The position numbers and the translations under genes are program-made. The notes under the pieces are model-generated. The model was not told the DNA's origin. It saw nothing but the letters and a program-made list of their open reading frames with translations, and made no database searches. Shown one piece after another: positions 17,146 through 26,036 of a stretch of 64,000 bases of DNA; within the stretch, counting starts at the first letter, position 1; each line of letters begins with the position of its first letter. Source of the stretch: Flavobacteriales bacterium (lineage in GTDB: Bacteria > Bacteroidota > Bacteroidia > UBA10329); assembly GCA_021739695.1 (NCBI GenBank), contig JAIPBM010000005.1, forward strand, positions 62,001 to 126,000. Reading direction: 5' to 3'.

Positions 17146-17155
17146 CTCAGAATAT

Positions 17156-17163
17156 TATCTTTG
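17156..17163 (+). promoter_or_regulatory. -7 box before the second wzm/wzt pair
   Basis: TATCTTTG matches TAnnTTTG exactly, 12 bases before the ATG at 17176, in the 30-base gap after the previous glycosyltransferase gene. Confidence 0.45.
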
Positions 17164-17175
17164 GCCGCAATCTGA

Positions 17176-18030
17176 ATGGCACAAACAGAAGAAAATTGGT
17201 CGCTTATCATCAAACCAAAATCTAATTGGTGGGATTTGAAGCTTGGCGAGATTTGGGATTACCGAGACCTGGTTTGGATTTTTGTCAGGCGCGATATAGT
17301 TGCCGTATATAAGCAAACCGTACTTGGACCGTTGTGGTTTTTTCTTGCTCCGATATTCACTGTAATTGCATACAATTTTGTTTTCGGGTCTATTGCTGGC
17401 ATGTCCACGGACGGAATTCCTCGGCCAGTTTTCTATTTGAGCGGCACCACTCTTTGGAATTATTTCTCTGTATGTTTTACAACAACTTCCAACACCTTCA
17501 CTAGCAATGCTGCCATATTCGGGAAGGTTTACTTTCCTAGATTGATTGCTCCCATCTCGACTGTTCTATCAACTCTATTCAAATTTGGAGTGCAAATGCT
17601 CATGTTTCTAGCAGTGCTTGCTTATTACATGATCTATACAGACTCTGGAATACACTTTACTTCATGGGTATTGTTGTTTCCAGTCTTAGTTTTGATGATG
17701 GGTGGTCTATCGCTTGGAATTGGAATTATCTTGTCTGCAATGACCACTAAGTATCGCGACCTACAGAATTTCATTGGTTTCGGAGTAACCTTGCTAATGT
17801 ATGCCAGTCCAGTTATTTATCCTGTTTCGGCAGTTCAGGGGTCTTATGCATGGCTAGTTAAGTTCAATCCAATTACACCGATTATTGAAGCTTTCAGACT
17901 CGGTTTTACTGGAACTGGAACCGTAAGTGGTTTAGAACTGATTTATAGCGGCTCGTTCATCGTGGTTATCGTTGTTATTGGAGCTATGTTGTTTCATAAT
18001 GTTGAACGCACCTTTATGGATACGGTATAA
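17176..18030 (+). CDS. Polysaccharide ABC transporter permease (Wzm-like), copy 2
   Basis: A 284-residue ABC-2 permease with about six helices: DLVWIFVRRDIVAVYKQTVLG at the cytoplasmic entry, LSGTTLWNYF, and KFNPITPIIEAFRLGF near the C-terminus. It is clearly a different lineage from copy 1 at 11403. It carries the same membrane role in export of a lipid-linked glycan. The stop TAA and the ATG of the ATPase share a base (TAATG at 18028-18032), so the two are coupled. The presence of two full exporters in one cluster suggests two exported glycans or a fusion of two loci. Confidence 0.92.
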   Translation: MAQTEENWSLIIKPKSNWWDLKLGEIWDYRDLVWIFVRRDIVAVYKQTVLGPLWFFLAPIFTVIAYNFVFGSIAGMSTDGIPRPVFYLSGTTLWNYFSVCFTTTSNTFTSNAAIFGKVYFPRLIAPISTVLSTLFKFGVQMLMFLAVLAYYMIYTDSGIHFTSWVLLFPVLVLMMGGLSLGIGIILSAMTTKYRDLQNFIGFGVTLLMYASPVIYPVSAVQGSYAWLVKFNPITPIIEAFRLGFTGTGTVSGLELIYSGSFIVVIVVIGAMLFHNVERTFMDTV

Positions 18031-19298
18031 TGAGTAAAGTGGTCATTTCTGCAGAACATGTTTCTAAGCAGTATCGCTTAGGAATGGTTGGGGCCGGAAC
18101 GCTTCGAGAAGACCTTGTAGGATGGTGGCATCAATTCCGCGGAAAAGAAGACCCTTATTCAAAAATAGCCGAAACGAATGACCGGACAAGCAGCGGTAAC
18201 AGCAATTATGTTTGGGCCCTTCGAGATGTGAATTTTGATGTGCAACAAGGAGAGGTTCTTGGCATTGTAGGTAAAAATGGAGCCGGCAAAAGCACACTAT
18301 TAAAAATCCTATCAAGAGTTACAGCGCCAACTGTTGGAACAATTAAAGCTAAAGGACGAATTGCAAGCCTTCTAGAGGTTGGCACTGGTTTTCACCCAGA
18401 ATTAACCGGGCGGGAAAACATCTATCTTAACGGAGCAATCATGGGAATGAGAAGCGCTGAAATCACCCGTAAACTTGATGAGATTGTCGACTTTGCGGGA
18501 GTACAGCGCTACCTTGACACACCAGTAAAGCGTTATTCATCTGGAATGTATGTTCGACTGGCGTTTGCGGTAGCCGCACATTTGGAACCGGAGATTCTCA
18601 TTGTAGATGAAGTGCTTGCAGTAGGAGACGCTGAATTCCAGAAAAAAGCCTTAGGAAAAATGGAATCCGTATCTAAGGGTCAAGGACGAACCGTTTTGTT
18701 TGTAAGCCACAACATGGCTAGCGTAAAGAACCTTTGCAGTCGGGCAATTCTGATGTCGAACGGCACCATTGGTTCCGTTGGGTCGGCAGAACAGGTAGTA
18801 AATGATTACTTAACTTCTCAGGTAGCCCGTCAACCTGTTCAAAAGTGGCTCAATGGATGCCCATCAGATACAGATAAGGTGCACCTTTTAGAAGCGTCTG
18901 TAAATAATCTGACCAGCGGCAAAGAACTTTTCTTTGTTGGTGACGAATTGGGAATTCGGTTCAAATTCAACCTGAATCTAGAACGAATAGAACGGATTAA
19001 TTTGAGCTTAAATCTGTTTCACGTCTCTGGGCAGATAATTTTTAATTCATTATCAGAAGTTATTGACATCAAAAATGGCCTAATTGAGTCTGAAATGATC
19101 ATTCCGAAGGACCTGATGAACAACGGGCTTTTTCGCGTAATGATCATTGTTGCAAAAGATAAATCAATCCCTCTTTTTCAAATGGATGAGGCCATAACAT
19201 TTGAAGTGCAAGACAAGAGAGAAAGTGATGAAAAGTGGTTCGGAGATTTAAGTGGCCACTTGATAAGACCAAATCTCACATGGCGCATGAATATGTGA
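18030..19298 (+). CDS. Polysaccharide ABC transporter ATPase (Wzt-like), copy 2
   Basis: A 422-residue ATPase. It has the N-terminal insertion of about 50 residues before the core that is common in Wzt/TagH proteins (LREDLVGWWHQFRGKEDPYS), then Walker A GIVGKNGAGKST, signature YSSGMYVRLAF and Walker B ILIVDEVLAVGD. A C-terminal domain of about 150 residues, mostly beta strands, ends in WFGDLSGHLIRPNLTW and probably recognises the glycan. It pairs with the permease at 17176. A 59-base gap with no clear promoter separates it from the fucosyltransferase-like gene. Confidence 0.92.
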   Translation: MSKVVISAEHVSKQYRLGMVGAGTLREDLVGWWHQFRGKEDPYSKIAETNDRTSSGNSNYVWALRDVNFDVQQGEVLGIVGKNGAGKSTLLKILSRVTAPTVGTIKAKGRIASLLEVGTGFHPELTGRENIYLNGAIMGMRSAEITRKLDEIVDFAGVQRYLDTPVKRYSSGMYVRLAFAVAAHLEPEILIVDEVLAVGDAEFQKKALGKMESVSKGQGRTVLFVSHNMASVKNLCSRAILMSNGTIGSVGSAEQVVNDYLTSQVARQPVQKWLNGCPSDTDKVHLLEASVNNLTSGKELFFVGDELGIRFKFNLNLERIERINLSLNLFHVSGQIIFNSLSEVIDIKNGLIESEMIIPKDLMNNGLFRVMIIVAKDKSIPLFQMDEAITFEVQDKRESDEKWFGDLSGHLIRPNLTWRMNM

Positions 19299-19357
19299 TG
19301 CGGAAATTGTATTGGTTTGGAGTTTAAGCATTCGCAATTGCCATTACCAAAGTATAG

Positions 19358-20245
19358 ATGATAATAACCAGAATATATCAAGGTCTTGGCAACCAACTTT
19401 TTCAATATGCCTGCGGTAAAGCATTGGCTTTGCGTAATGGAGATCAATTAAAGTTGGACACCACATTCTATGAAAATTCTGAAGTAACGCAGTTCGGATT
19501 CACTTATAAGCGCAATTTCGAAATTGCTAGGTATAGCGTGGCAATTGTCGAAGCGTCCAAACAAGAAATTGATGTATTTAAAGGTGTGGCTGTTCCAAGT
19601 ATCTGGCAGCGTATTCTGTATAGATTGAACAAGAATTCCCGACCTCAAAGAATCGAAGAAGATCTTTCGAAATTCACTCCAGAAATAACCGGCCTAAAAG
19701 GCGATGTTTATCTCAATGGATATTTTACAAGCGAGGAGTTCTTTAAAGACTACGCCCACGTGATACGAAAAGAGTTCACACTCAAAAACGAGATGAGTGA
19801 AGAAAACTGCGGTTGGGCGGAAAAAATGGCCAATTGTAATTCTGTGTGTATTAGCTACCGCAGAACCAATTTTGTCAACAACCCTCTTCATGAGGTCTGT
19901 TTTATGGACTATTACTTGGATGGGCTTCGCAAAGTAGAACAGTTGTTGGGACAAAATATCACTGTTTTCATTTGGAGTGATGACAACGAATGGACAAGGG
20001 AAAACTTCCGACCTCCGTATGAATGTCATTACATGACCCACAATTTTCCCGATTTTCATGAAGACCTTCGACTTATGACTCGATGTAAGCACCACGTGAT
20101 TCCAAACAGTACCTTCAGTTGGTGGGCTGCTTGGCTGGGAGAATGGGAGAATCAGATTGTAATTGCTCCTGAAAGATGGCTTAATAGTACTGAAATTGAA
20201 TATGGCCATGTTATCCCTGAACGTTGGCACAAAATCAAGAATTGA
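19358..20245 (+). CDS. GT11 family (alpha-1,2-fucosyltransferase-like) glycosyltransferase
   Basis: A 295-residue protein of the GT11 family, which usually transfers fucose from GDP-fucose in alpha-1,2 linkage. Clear marks are IYQGLGNQLFQYACGKALAL at the N-terminus, NGYFTSEEFF, FIWSDDNEW and IPNSTFSWWAAWL. The donor-binding motif is normally HxRRGDY; here it reads S166-Y-R-R-T-N-F, with the His and Asp replaced while the two arginines are kept. This may shift donor or activity. The gene lies 5 bases before the SDR epimerase gene, so the two are probably co-expressed. Confidence 0.85.
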   Translation: MIITRIYQGLGNQLFQYACGKALALRNGDQLKLDTTFYENSEVTQFGFTYKRNFEIARYSVAIVEASKQEIDVFKGVAVPSIWQRILYRLNKNSRPQRIEEDLSKFTPEITGLKGDVYLNGYFTSEEFFKDYAHVIRKEFTLKNEMSEENCGWAEKMANCNSVCISYRRTNFVNNPLHEVCFMDYYLDGLRKVEQLLGQNITVFIWSDDNEWTRENFRPPYECHYMTHNFPDFHEDLRLMTRCKHHVIPNSTFSWWAAWLGEWENQIVIAPERWLNSTEIEYGHVIPERWHKIKN

Positions 20246-20250
20246 GAAAA

Positions 20251-21381
20251 ATGAATGTTCTAATAACCGGAGGCGCAGGCTTCATTGGATCTTCTATGGC
20301 CGTTGAACTTATATCGAGAGGTCATTCTGTAAGGATTTTGGATAATCTGTCACCTCAGATTCACGGCACAGACCCGAACTTTTCGCCCACTCTACTACGC
20401 GTAAAAGGAAAAGTAGATCTTCATGTTGGCGATGTTACCAACCTAGATGATTGGAAAAAAGCACTACAGGGGATTGATTGCGTAGTGCATTTGGCAGCTG
20501 AAACCGGTACAGGCCAGTCGATGTACGAAGCTCATCACTACATGAATGTGAACGTATGTGGCACTGCTCACCTACTTGACCTTCTCAGCCATGAAGGATC
20601 AAACGTAAAACGAATAGTAGTAGCTTCTTCTAGAGCAATTTATGGGGAAGGTAAATATGTCGATGGCCATGGAACTGTTCATTACCCTGTGGCCAGGCAT
20701 GAAACGGACCTGAAATCAGGTGTTTTCAATCCCACTTACAATGGCGAGGAATTGGAATCAGTTCCTACTACTGAAGACACTCCATTTTCACCAACGTCAA
20801 TCTATGGTATTTCCAAGCAAGTGCAGGAACAGATGATTCTGGTGGCTGCTAGAACAAAAGGAATATCAGCTTTTGCACTGAGATATCAGAACGTGTATGG
20901 CCCAGGTCAATCGCTGAAGAATCCTTACACTGGAATCATTTCCATATTCTCCAAATTACTACTAGCCAACCAGCCGATCAACATTTTCGAAGATGGACTG
21001 GAATCGCGGGATTTTGTATTCATAGATGACGTGGTAAACGCAACCTGCGCAGCTATCGAACATCCCGATGCTTCAGCAATTGAAAGTATCAATATTGGAA
21101 ATGGAATTGCCACATCTGTAGCTAGGGTGGCCGATATTCTCAAAGACCTGTACCGATCTGATTCGGCATTGACAACAACTGGAAATTACCGCCTTGGTGA
21201 CATTCGGCATAATACTGCTGACCTTACGAAGGCCAAACAGATTCTTGGATATGCTTCAAAAACGACTGTAGAAACTGGTCTGAAGCGGTTTTCTGAGTGG
21301 GTGAACACTCAGAAAGTGAACACTGACGACAGTTACCAGAATAGCTTGGATGAGTTGAAAGAAAAAGGATTATTGAAATAA
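20251..21381 (+). CDS. SDR-family NAD-dependent nucleotide-sugar epimerase
   Basis: A 376-residue extended short-chain dehydrogenase. The Rossmann motif is ITGGAGFIGSS at the N-terminus, and the catalytic pair is Tyr185-xxx-Lys189 (SIYGISKQ). The segment DNLSPQIHG after the second strand, and a long insertion before the catalytic motif, resemble dTDP-L-rhamnose 4-epimerases, so it may make dTDP-6-deoxy-L-talose or a related sugar; this is inference. It could equally act on a UDP-sugar. The ATG at 20251 is used; the in-frame ATG at 20224 lies inside the upstream gene. Confidence 0.85.
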   Translation: MNVLITGGAGFIGSSMAVELISRGHSVRILDNLSPQIHGTDPNFSPTLLRVKGKVDLHVGDVTNLDDWKKALQGIDCVVHLAAETGTGQSMYEAHHYMNVNVCGTAHLLDLLSHEGSNVKRIVVASSRAIYGEGKYVDGHGTVHYPVARHETDLKSGVFNPTYNGEELESVPTTEDTPFSPTSIYGISKQVQEQMILVAARTKGISAFALRYQNVYGPGQSLKNPYTGIISIFSKLLLANQPINIFEDGLESRDFVFIDDVVNATCAAIEHPDASAIESINIGNGIATSVARVADILKDLYRSDSALTTTGNYRLGDIRHNTADLTKAKQILGYASKTTVETGLKRFSEWVNTQKVNTDDSYQNSLDELKEKGLLK

Positions 21382-21385
21382 AAGC

Positions 21386-22837
21386 ATGCTTTTCAACTCT
21401 ATCGAGTTTTTCATTTTTTTCCCGGTGGTATTCATCACCTATTATGTAATTCCCCATCGGTTCCGTTGGATTTTTCTGCTTATTGCCAGCTACTACTTCT
21501 ATATGAGTTGGAAGCCAGAATACGCGATACTCATCATGGCAAGTACGGTAATCGATTATTTTACTGGGCTAGGAATTGGAAATAGCAACAGCAAGAAACT
21601 CAAACTCTCGTTATTGGCAGTAAGCCTTAGCACCAATTTAGGGCTGCTATTCACATTCAAATATTTCAATTTTTTTATCGACTCGTTGAATGCCATTTCA
21701 AGCTTATTTCCACATGGCCCAACCCTAAGCAATGCAAATCTGATACTGCCAGTGGGTATTTCATTTTACACTTTTCAAACGCTTAGCTACACCATAGACA
21801 TTTACAAAGGCGGACAAGCTCCAGAGCGGAATTTTGGAAAATTCGCTCTTTTTGTTTCGTTTTTCCCACAGCTTGTTGCAGGACCAATTGAACGGTCAGT
21901 ACACCTGCTTCCACAGTTCAGTAGAAAGATTGAATTCAATTACGGTCTGGCAGTTTCCGGCATGCGACTTATGCTTTGGGGGCTATTCAAAAAAATGGTG
22001 ATTGCCGATCGACTTGCGCTCATCGTTAATGAGGTTTACGGAAACCACGAAAACTATATGGGTTTTCAGCTCATATTAGGAACCGTGTTCTTCGCATTCC
22101 AGATCTACTGCGATTTCTCTGGATATTCCGACATAGCCATTGGTTTGGCCCGAACACTAGGATTTGATCTCATGACCAATTTTACGCTACCATATTTCTC
22201 CAAGAACATTCGAGAATTCTGGTCACGATGGCATATTTCGCTCAGTACTTGGTTCAGAGATTACGTCTATCTTCCGCTTGGTGGAAACCGGGTAACCGAA
22301 TCCAGATGGTTCTTCAATCTATTCATCACATTCCTTATCAGTGGGCTATGGCACGGTGCCAATTGGACCTTTGTCATCTGGGGAGCGCTTCATGGAACGT
22401 ATCTGATAGCGGCCATTGTTCGCGATAAGATTTTAAATCACTTCAATCTAACGCAGTTAAAATTCAACTCTGACAATCTATTCGGTCGGATCGCCAACGT
22501 GGCTTTTACGTTTGCATTGGCATGTATTGGATGGGTATTTTTCAGAGCTGATAATGTATCTGATGCTTTTGACATCATTAGCAATATGGCCCATATCAGC
22601 AAAAGTCAAATTGGCTTTTTTGCGTTCGGAGAATCGTTGAAAGATGAACTTCTTGTCTCATTGATTTTTCTTCCCATAATGATCGTTGCAGAATACTTGA
22701 CAAGAAAAGGAACCGTTGAGGGAATTGTAGGCAAACTGCCTTGGTACGGAAGATGGACCCTTTATCTGGTCTTCGGATTGTTTATCACGCTATTCTCCGT
22801 TTTCGGCAGTCACGAATTCATTTATTTTCAATTCTAA
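21386..22837 (+). CDS. MBOAT family O-acyltransferase (AlgI/DltB-like)
   Basis: A 483-residue polytopic protein of the MBOAT family. The N-terminus (MLFNSIEFFIFFPVVFITYY) and the run FFPQLVAGPIER are typical of AlgI-type enzymes; the likely catalytic histidine is His323 in SGLWHGANWTFVIWG. These enzymes carry an acyl group, usually acetyl, across the inner membrane for O-acylation of a glycan. It is followed 3 bases later by two SGNH-like proteins, matching the logic of alginate, cellulose or peptidoglycan O-acetylation operons, where the SGNH partner transfers the group outside. Confidence 0.92.
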   Translation: MLFNSIEFFIFFPVVFITYYVIPHRFRWIFLLIASYYFYMSWKPEYAILIMASTVIDYFTGLGIGNSNSKKLKLSLLAVSLSTNLGLLFTFKYFNFFIDSLNAISSLFPHGPTLSNANLILPVGISFYTFQTLSYTIDIYKGGQAPERNFGKFALFVSFFPQLVAGPIERSVHLLPQFSRKIEFNYGLAVSGMRLMLWGLFKKMVIADRLALIVNEVYGNHENYMGFQLILGTVFFAFQIYCDFSGYSDIAIGLARTLGFDLMTNFTLPYFSKNIREFWSRWHISLSTWFRDYVYLPLGGNRVTESRWFFNLFITFLISGLWHGANWTFVIWGALHGTYLIAAIVRDKILNHFNLTQLKFNSDNLFGRIANVAFTFALACIGWVFFRADNVSDAFDIISNMAHISKSQIGFFAFGESLKDELLVSLIFLPIMIVAEYLTRKGTVEGIVGKLPWYGRWTLYLVFGLFITLFSVFGSHEFIYFQF

Positions 22838-22840
22838 GAC

Positions 22841-23857
22841 ATGAAGACACTGATTATTAAGTTAGTGCTTCTAACCATATCGGTTACTTCATTCACGCAA
22901 TTGGCCGTAAACCATATAAACGTATCCAGATATAAGAATTTCGACCCTGCAAGGTTCAATTATCTGAATGAAAATCTTGAAGAATACAATGTCTATTTTG
23001 TTGGTTCTAGTCGGTTTGGCAGGCAGATTCACCCCGTATTGTTTGATTCACTGAATACTGACTTAGGCTATCATTCATACAATTATTCTTTTGACGCAGC
23101 CTATGCTCCAACCACCATAAATCTTGCAGAAGAGTTGATTGATAAGATTCCTGATGATTTAAAAATGTTAATCCTAGAATTATCTCCTTTAGAATTTTCT
23201 GGCAACATGGACGCTGATCACATTGCAAGGACAATACCTTGGTACACGCTTGAAGATTTTTTATTTCTAGCTCAATCAACCCATCTACTTACGCCTAAAA
23301 TCAGCGAGCAATTAAGGCTTTGGAAAAATCAAGTCTATCTATTTACGTACAACGTACTTGATATAGGTGAGTTCTGGAAGAGACTGAAACTTAGCTTGAA
23401 TCATTACATTTCTGATTCGAGAGAAATTCTGTGTTCTACAGAAGTTATTTCGGACCATAAAGAAATCGTGAAGCTCCAAGCATCAACAATTGCAAATCTA
23501 CCTGAGCAACTAGCGACTTATGATTTGAATTTGACCAATTCCCCTTACCTGAGAAGGGTAAATTCATTGCAAAAAAAATGCACAAATCAGCATATCGAAC
23601 TAATACTTGTTGTAACTCCCAAAATGCAGCAGCCTGATATTCGTTATATCGAATCCTTAGCTAAACTTATTGATCAGGATAATGTGATCCGCGTCAATGA
23701 TTCGAAGGAATACAGCCAATATTATACGATAGAATATGCTTCAGATGCAGACCACCTAAACAACAAGGCAGTTAATCTGTACACTTCCAACATCAGCAGT
23801 TCAATCAGGAATCTGACCATGAAAAACCAGATAAAGTCTATCCGTGAAATACCGTAG
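22841..23857 (+). CDS. SGNH-like membrane-anchored protein, probable O-acyltransferase partner 1
   Basis: A 338-residue protein with an N-terminal signal or anchor (KTLIIKLVLLTISVTSF) and an extracytoplasmic domain. Two marks of the SGNH hydrolase fold can be seen: VGSSR at 54-58, where Ser57 sits as in the GDS block, and Asp302-Ala-Asp-His305-Leu-Asn near the C-terminus, as the catalytic Asp/His block. No other domain is recognised. Its place between an MBOAT and a paralogue points to O-acyl transfer onto an exported glycan. The function is inferred from context, and the overall family is unnamed to me. Confidence 0.7.
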   Translation: MKTLIIKLVLLTISVTSFTQLAVNHINVSRYKNFDPARFNYLNENLEEYNVYFVGSSRFGRQIHPVLFDSLNTDLGYHSYNYSFDAAYAPTTINLAEELIDKIPDDLKMLILELSPLEFSGNMDADHIARTIPWYTLEDFLFLAQSTHLLTPKISEQLRLWKNQVYLFTYNVLDIGEFWKRLKLSLNHYISDSREILCSTEVISDHKEIVKLQASTIANLPEQLATYDLNLTNSPYLRRVNSLQKKCTNQHIELILVVTPKMQQPDIRYIESLAKLIDQDNVIRVNDSKEYSQYYTIEYASDADHLNNKAVNLYTSNISSSIRNLTMKNQIKSIREIP

Positions 23858-23863
23858 TTAAAA

Positions 23864-24916
23864 ATGTATAGGCTTCTCCTTCGATTTATACTATTCTCGA
23901 TTCTGCTATTAGCTACGTCACAACTCTTGATACGTCCATTTATTTATCATTCTTTTTGGGGCGACCCAGATTACATCGTCAAATTCGATCGATTTTTCAG
24001 CTCACCCAATGATTTCAACACAGTTTTCGTTGGGTCGTCAAGAACCATGAGGCATATCGACCCAATTATCTTTGACTCAATAACTGGTTTGAACAGCTTC
24101 AATTTCGGGATTGACGGAGTTGGTTGTCCATTCAATTACAAATTATGCGAAGAAATCCTTGATTCCAAAGAATCAGAACATTTGACCTTCATGTTCTTGG
24201 AGCTCTTTTCGCCACGTACAAATCTGACAGAAGAAGTGATGCATACAGATAAAGTCATTTATCGATATGATTTTGATGACTTTTATTTTACCCTTAGGTC
24301 AACTTTTCAGGACGGGAATATGACCTTCCGCCAAAAATTGAATGAAGTATCGTTGCATTCCAGAAATCTAATTGAAACGTCATTCAGATTTGGTCAGTTT
24401 CATAGAGTTTCAAATTCAATTCAGAAACACTATTACGATAGATTAGGAATATCAGGTCGAGGATTTATCAATGGCACCACGGAAGTACTACAATTGCAGG
24501 ATTCATTTCTGATCAGGTCACATGATGAAATACTGGAACATCCAAAGTTACTGAACTATCAAATAAAGAACAATCGATCATCTAATTTAAATCCTAGACC
24601 TTGCATAGATTGCTTCAAATATCATTGGGAGTATGTATCAAACATTCAGCAAAAGTGCGCAACCAAAGGAATTATGTTGGTTTTGATGGTTCAACCTCTA
24701 ATGAATGAACGTCACGCTGAATTCATTAGTCAATTTCTTTTAGAATCCCCCAAAACAATGGAAATCCTAAATTATGCTGACAGTGAAAGATTCCCTGACT
24801 ATTACAAGCTGGAAAACGTATTTGACAAAGGCCACCTGAATTCCAGTGGCGCAACCTTATTTACGACTACTTTAGCTTTAGATGTAAATGACATCTACCA
24901 ACTCACTGCCGAATGA
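23864..24916 (+). CDS. SGNH-like membrane-anchored protein, probable O-acyltransferase partner 2
   Basis: A 350-residue paralogue of the preceding protein, with an N-terminal hydrophobic helix (LILFSILLLATSQLLI-like), VGSSR at 56-60 with Ser59 as the likely nucleophile, and Asp321-Lys-Gly-His324-Leu-Asn as the Asp/His block. Overall sequence similarity to its neighbour seems low outside these blocks. Two tandem SGNH partners for one MBOAT could mean two acceptor positions or a two-step transfer. The stop overlaps the DegT aminotransferase start by 4 bases (ATGA), which links this module to the amino-sugar module. Confidence 0.7.
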   Translation: MYRLLLRFILFSILLLATSQLLIRPFIYHSFWGDPDYIVKFDRFFSSPNDFNTVFVGSSRTMRHIDPIIFDSITGLNSFNFGIDGVGCPFNYKLCEEILDSKESEHLTFMFLELFSPRTNLTEEVMHTDKVIYRYDFDDFYFTLRSTFQDGNMTFRQKLNEVSLHSRNLIETSFRFGQFHRVSNSIQKHYYDRLGISGRGFINGTTEVLQLQDSFLIRSHDEILEHPKLLNYQIKNNRSSNLNPRPCIDCFKYHWEYVSNIQQKCATKGIMLVLMVQPLMNERHAEFISQFLLESPKTMEILNYADSERFPDYYKLENVFDKGHLNSSGATLFTTTLALDVNDIYQLTAE

Positions 24917-26007
24917 CGCAAAAGCCGATTTACGTTACCCAATCGTTTTTACCTCCTATTGAAGAATATCAAAAGAGGATAAATGACATATGGGAATCTG
25001 GACACTTAACCAACCATGGACCTAACGTTTTACAGTTAGAATTGGAGTTAAAGAAGCATTTGGGAGTGAAGCACTTGTTCTTGGTGAACAACGGGACAAT
25101 TGCCTTGCAGATAGCTATAAAAGCGCTAGATCTCCAACGTGAGATCATCACAACCCCTTTTTCCTACGTAGCTACAGTTTCATCAATCGTTTGGGAAAAT
25201 TGCAAACCCGTTTTTGTCGATATAAACAATCGCGATTTCTGCATTGATCCGTCTAAAATAGAAGAAGCCATTACGAAAAACACCACGGCCATTTTAGCAA
25301 CTCATGTTTACGGTCACCCCTGCGATGTAATGGAACTTGAACGCATTGCAACCAAACACAAGCTGAAAGTAATTTATGATGCTGCCCATGCATTTGGCGT
25401 GAAACGTGCTGGAGTTTCAATCCTGAATCATGGCGATATTTCGACCTTGAGTTTCCATGCAACCAAAATATTTCATACCGGAGAAGGGGGTGCGATTGTA
25501 ACTAATGATGACGATCTGGCCGTTCGCATTGAATATATGCGAAATTTCGGTCATGATGGGCCTGAGAAATTTCAAGGAGTTGGAGTAAACGGAAAAGTGT
25601 CAGAATTTCATGGTGCGATGGGGCTCTCGGTTCTTCCTCACATGGGAAAAATCGTCCACCACAGAAAACATGCGGTTGAACTGTACACTCAATTGCTTGG
25701 AAACGATGACCGACTTTACCTTATTAATTCGAAGAGCAATGTTCTGCACAATTTCTCTTACTTTCCAATTGTATTTGCAAATGAACAGACTCTCTTGACC
25801 GTAATGAAGGCGCTAAATGAAAACAACATATTTCCAAGGAGGTACTTCTATCCATCTCTCAATAAGTTGCCTTATGTTACTGAGCAAATAATGCCCGTTG
25901 CAGAAGACATTTCAACTCGGGTGCTTTGCCTTCCACTTTCTTCAGAAATATCTGATACCGATATTCAGCGTATTTCGAATTGCATTCTCAACCATATCAC
26001 CGAATAA
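24913..26007 (+). CDS. DegT/DnrJ/EryC1/StrS family sugar aminotransferase
   Basis: A 364-residue PLP enzyme of the nucleotide-sugar aminotransferase family. The PLP lysine is Lys185 in SFHATKIFHTGEGGAIV; other family marks are FLVNNGTIALQIAIKAL at the N-terminus, HVYGHPCD and YDAAHAFGV. It transfers an amino group from glutamate to a keto-sugar nucleotide, probably a dTDP-4-keto- or 3-keto-6-deoxyhexose. The formyltransferase gene 29 bases downstream suggests the product is then N-formylated. C3 versus C4 specificity cannot be decided from the sequence. Confidence 0.92.
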   Translation: MTQKPIYVTQSFLPPIEEYQKRINDIWESGHLTNHGPNVLQLELELKKHLGVKHLFLVNNGTIALQIAIKALDLQREIITTPFSYVATVSSIVWENCKPVFVDINNRDFCIDPSKIEEAITKNTTAILATHVYGHPCDVMELERIATKHKLKVIYDAAHAFGVKRAGVSILNHGDISTLSFHATKIFHTGEGGAIVTNDDDLAVRIEYMRNFGHDGPEKFQGVGVNGKVSEFHGAMGLSVLPHMGKIVHHRKHAVELYTQLLGNDDRLYLINSKSNVLHNFSYFPIVFANEQTLLTVMKALNENNIFPRRYFYPSLNKLPYVTEQIMPVAEDISTRVLCLPLSSEISDTDIQRISNCILNHITE

Positions 26008-26036
26008 ACAAAACCCTCAATCACGTTTCGGCTTAA

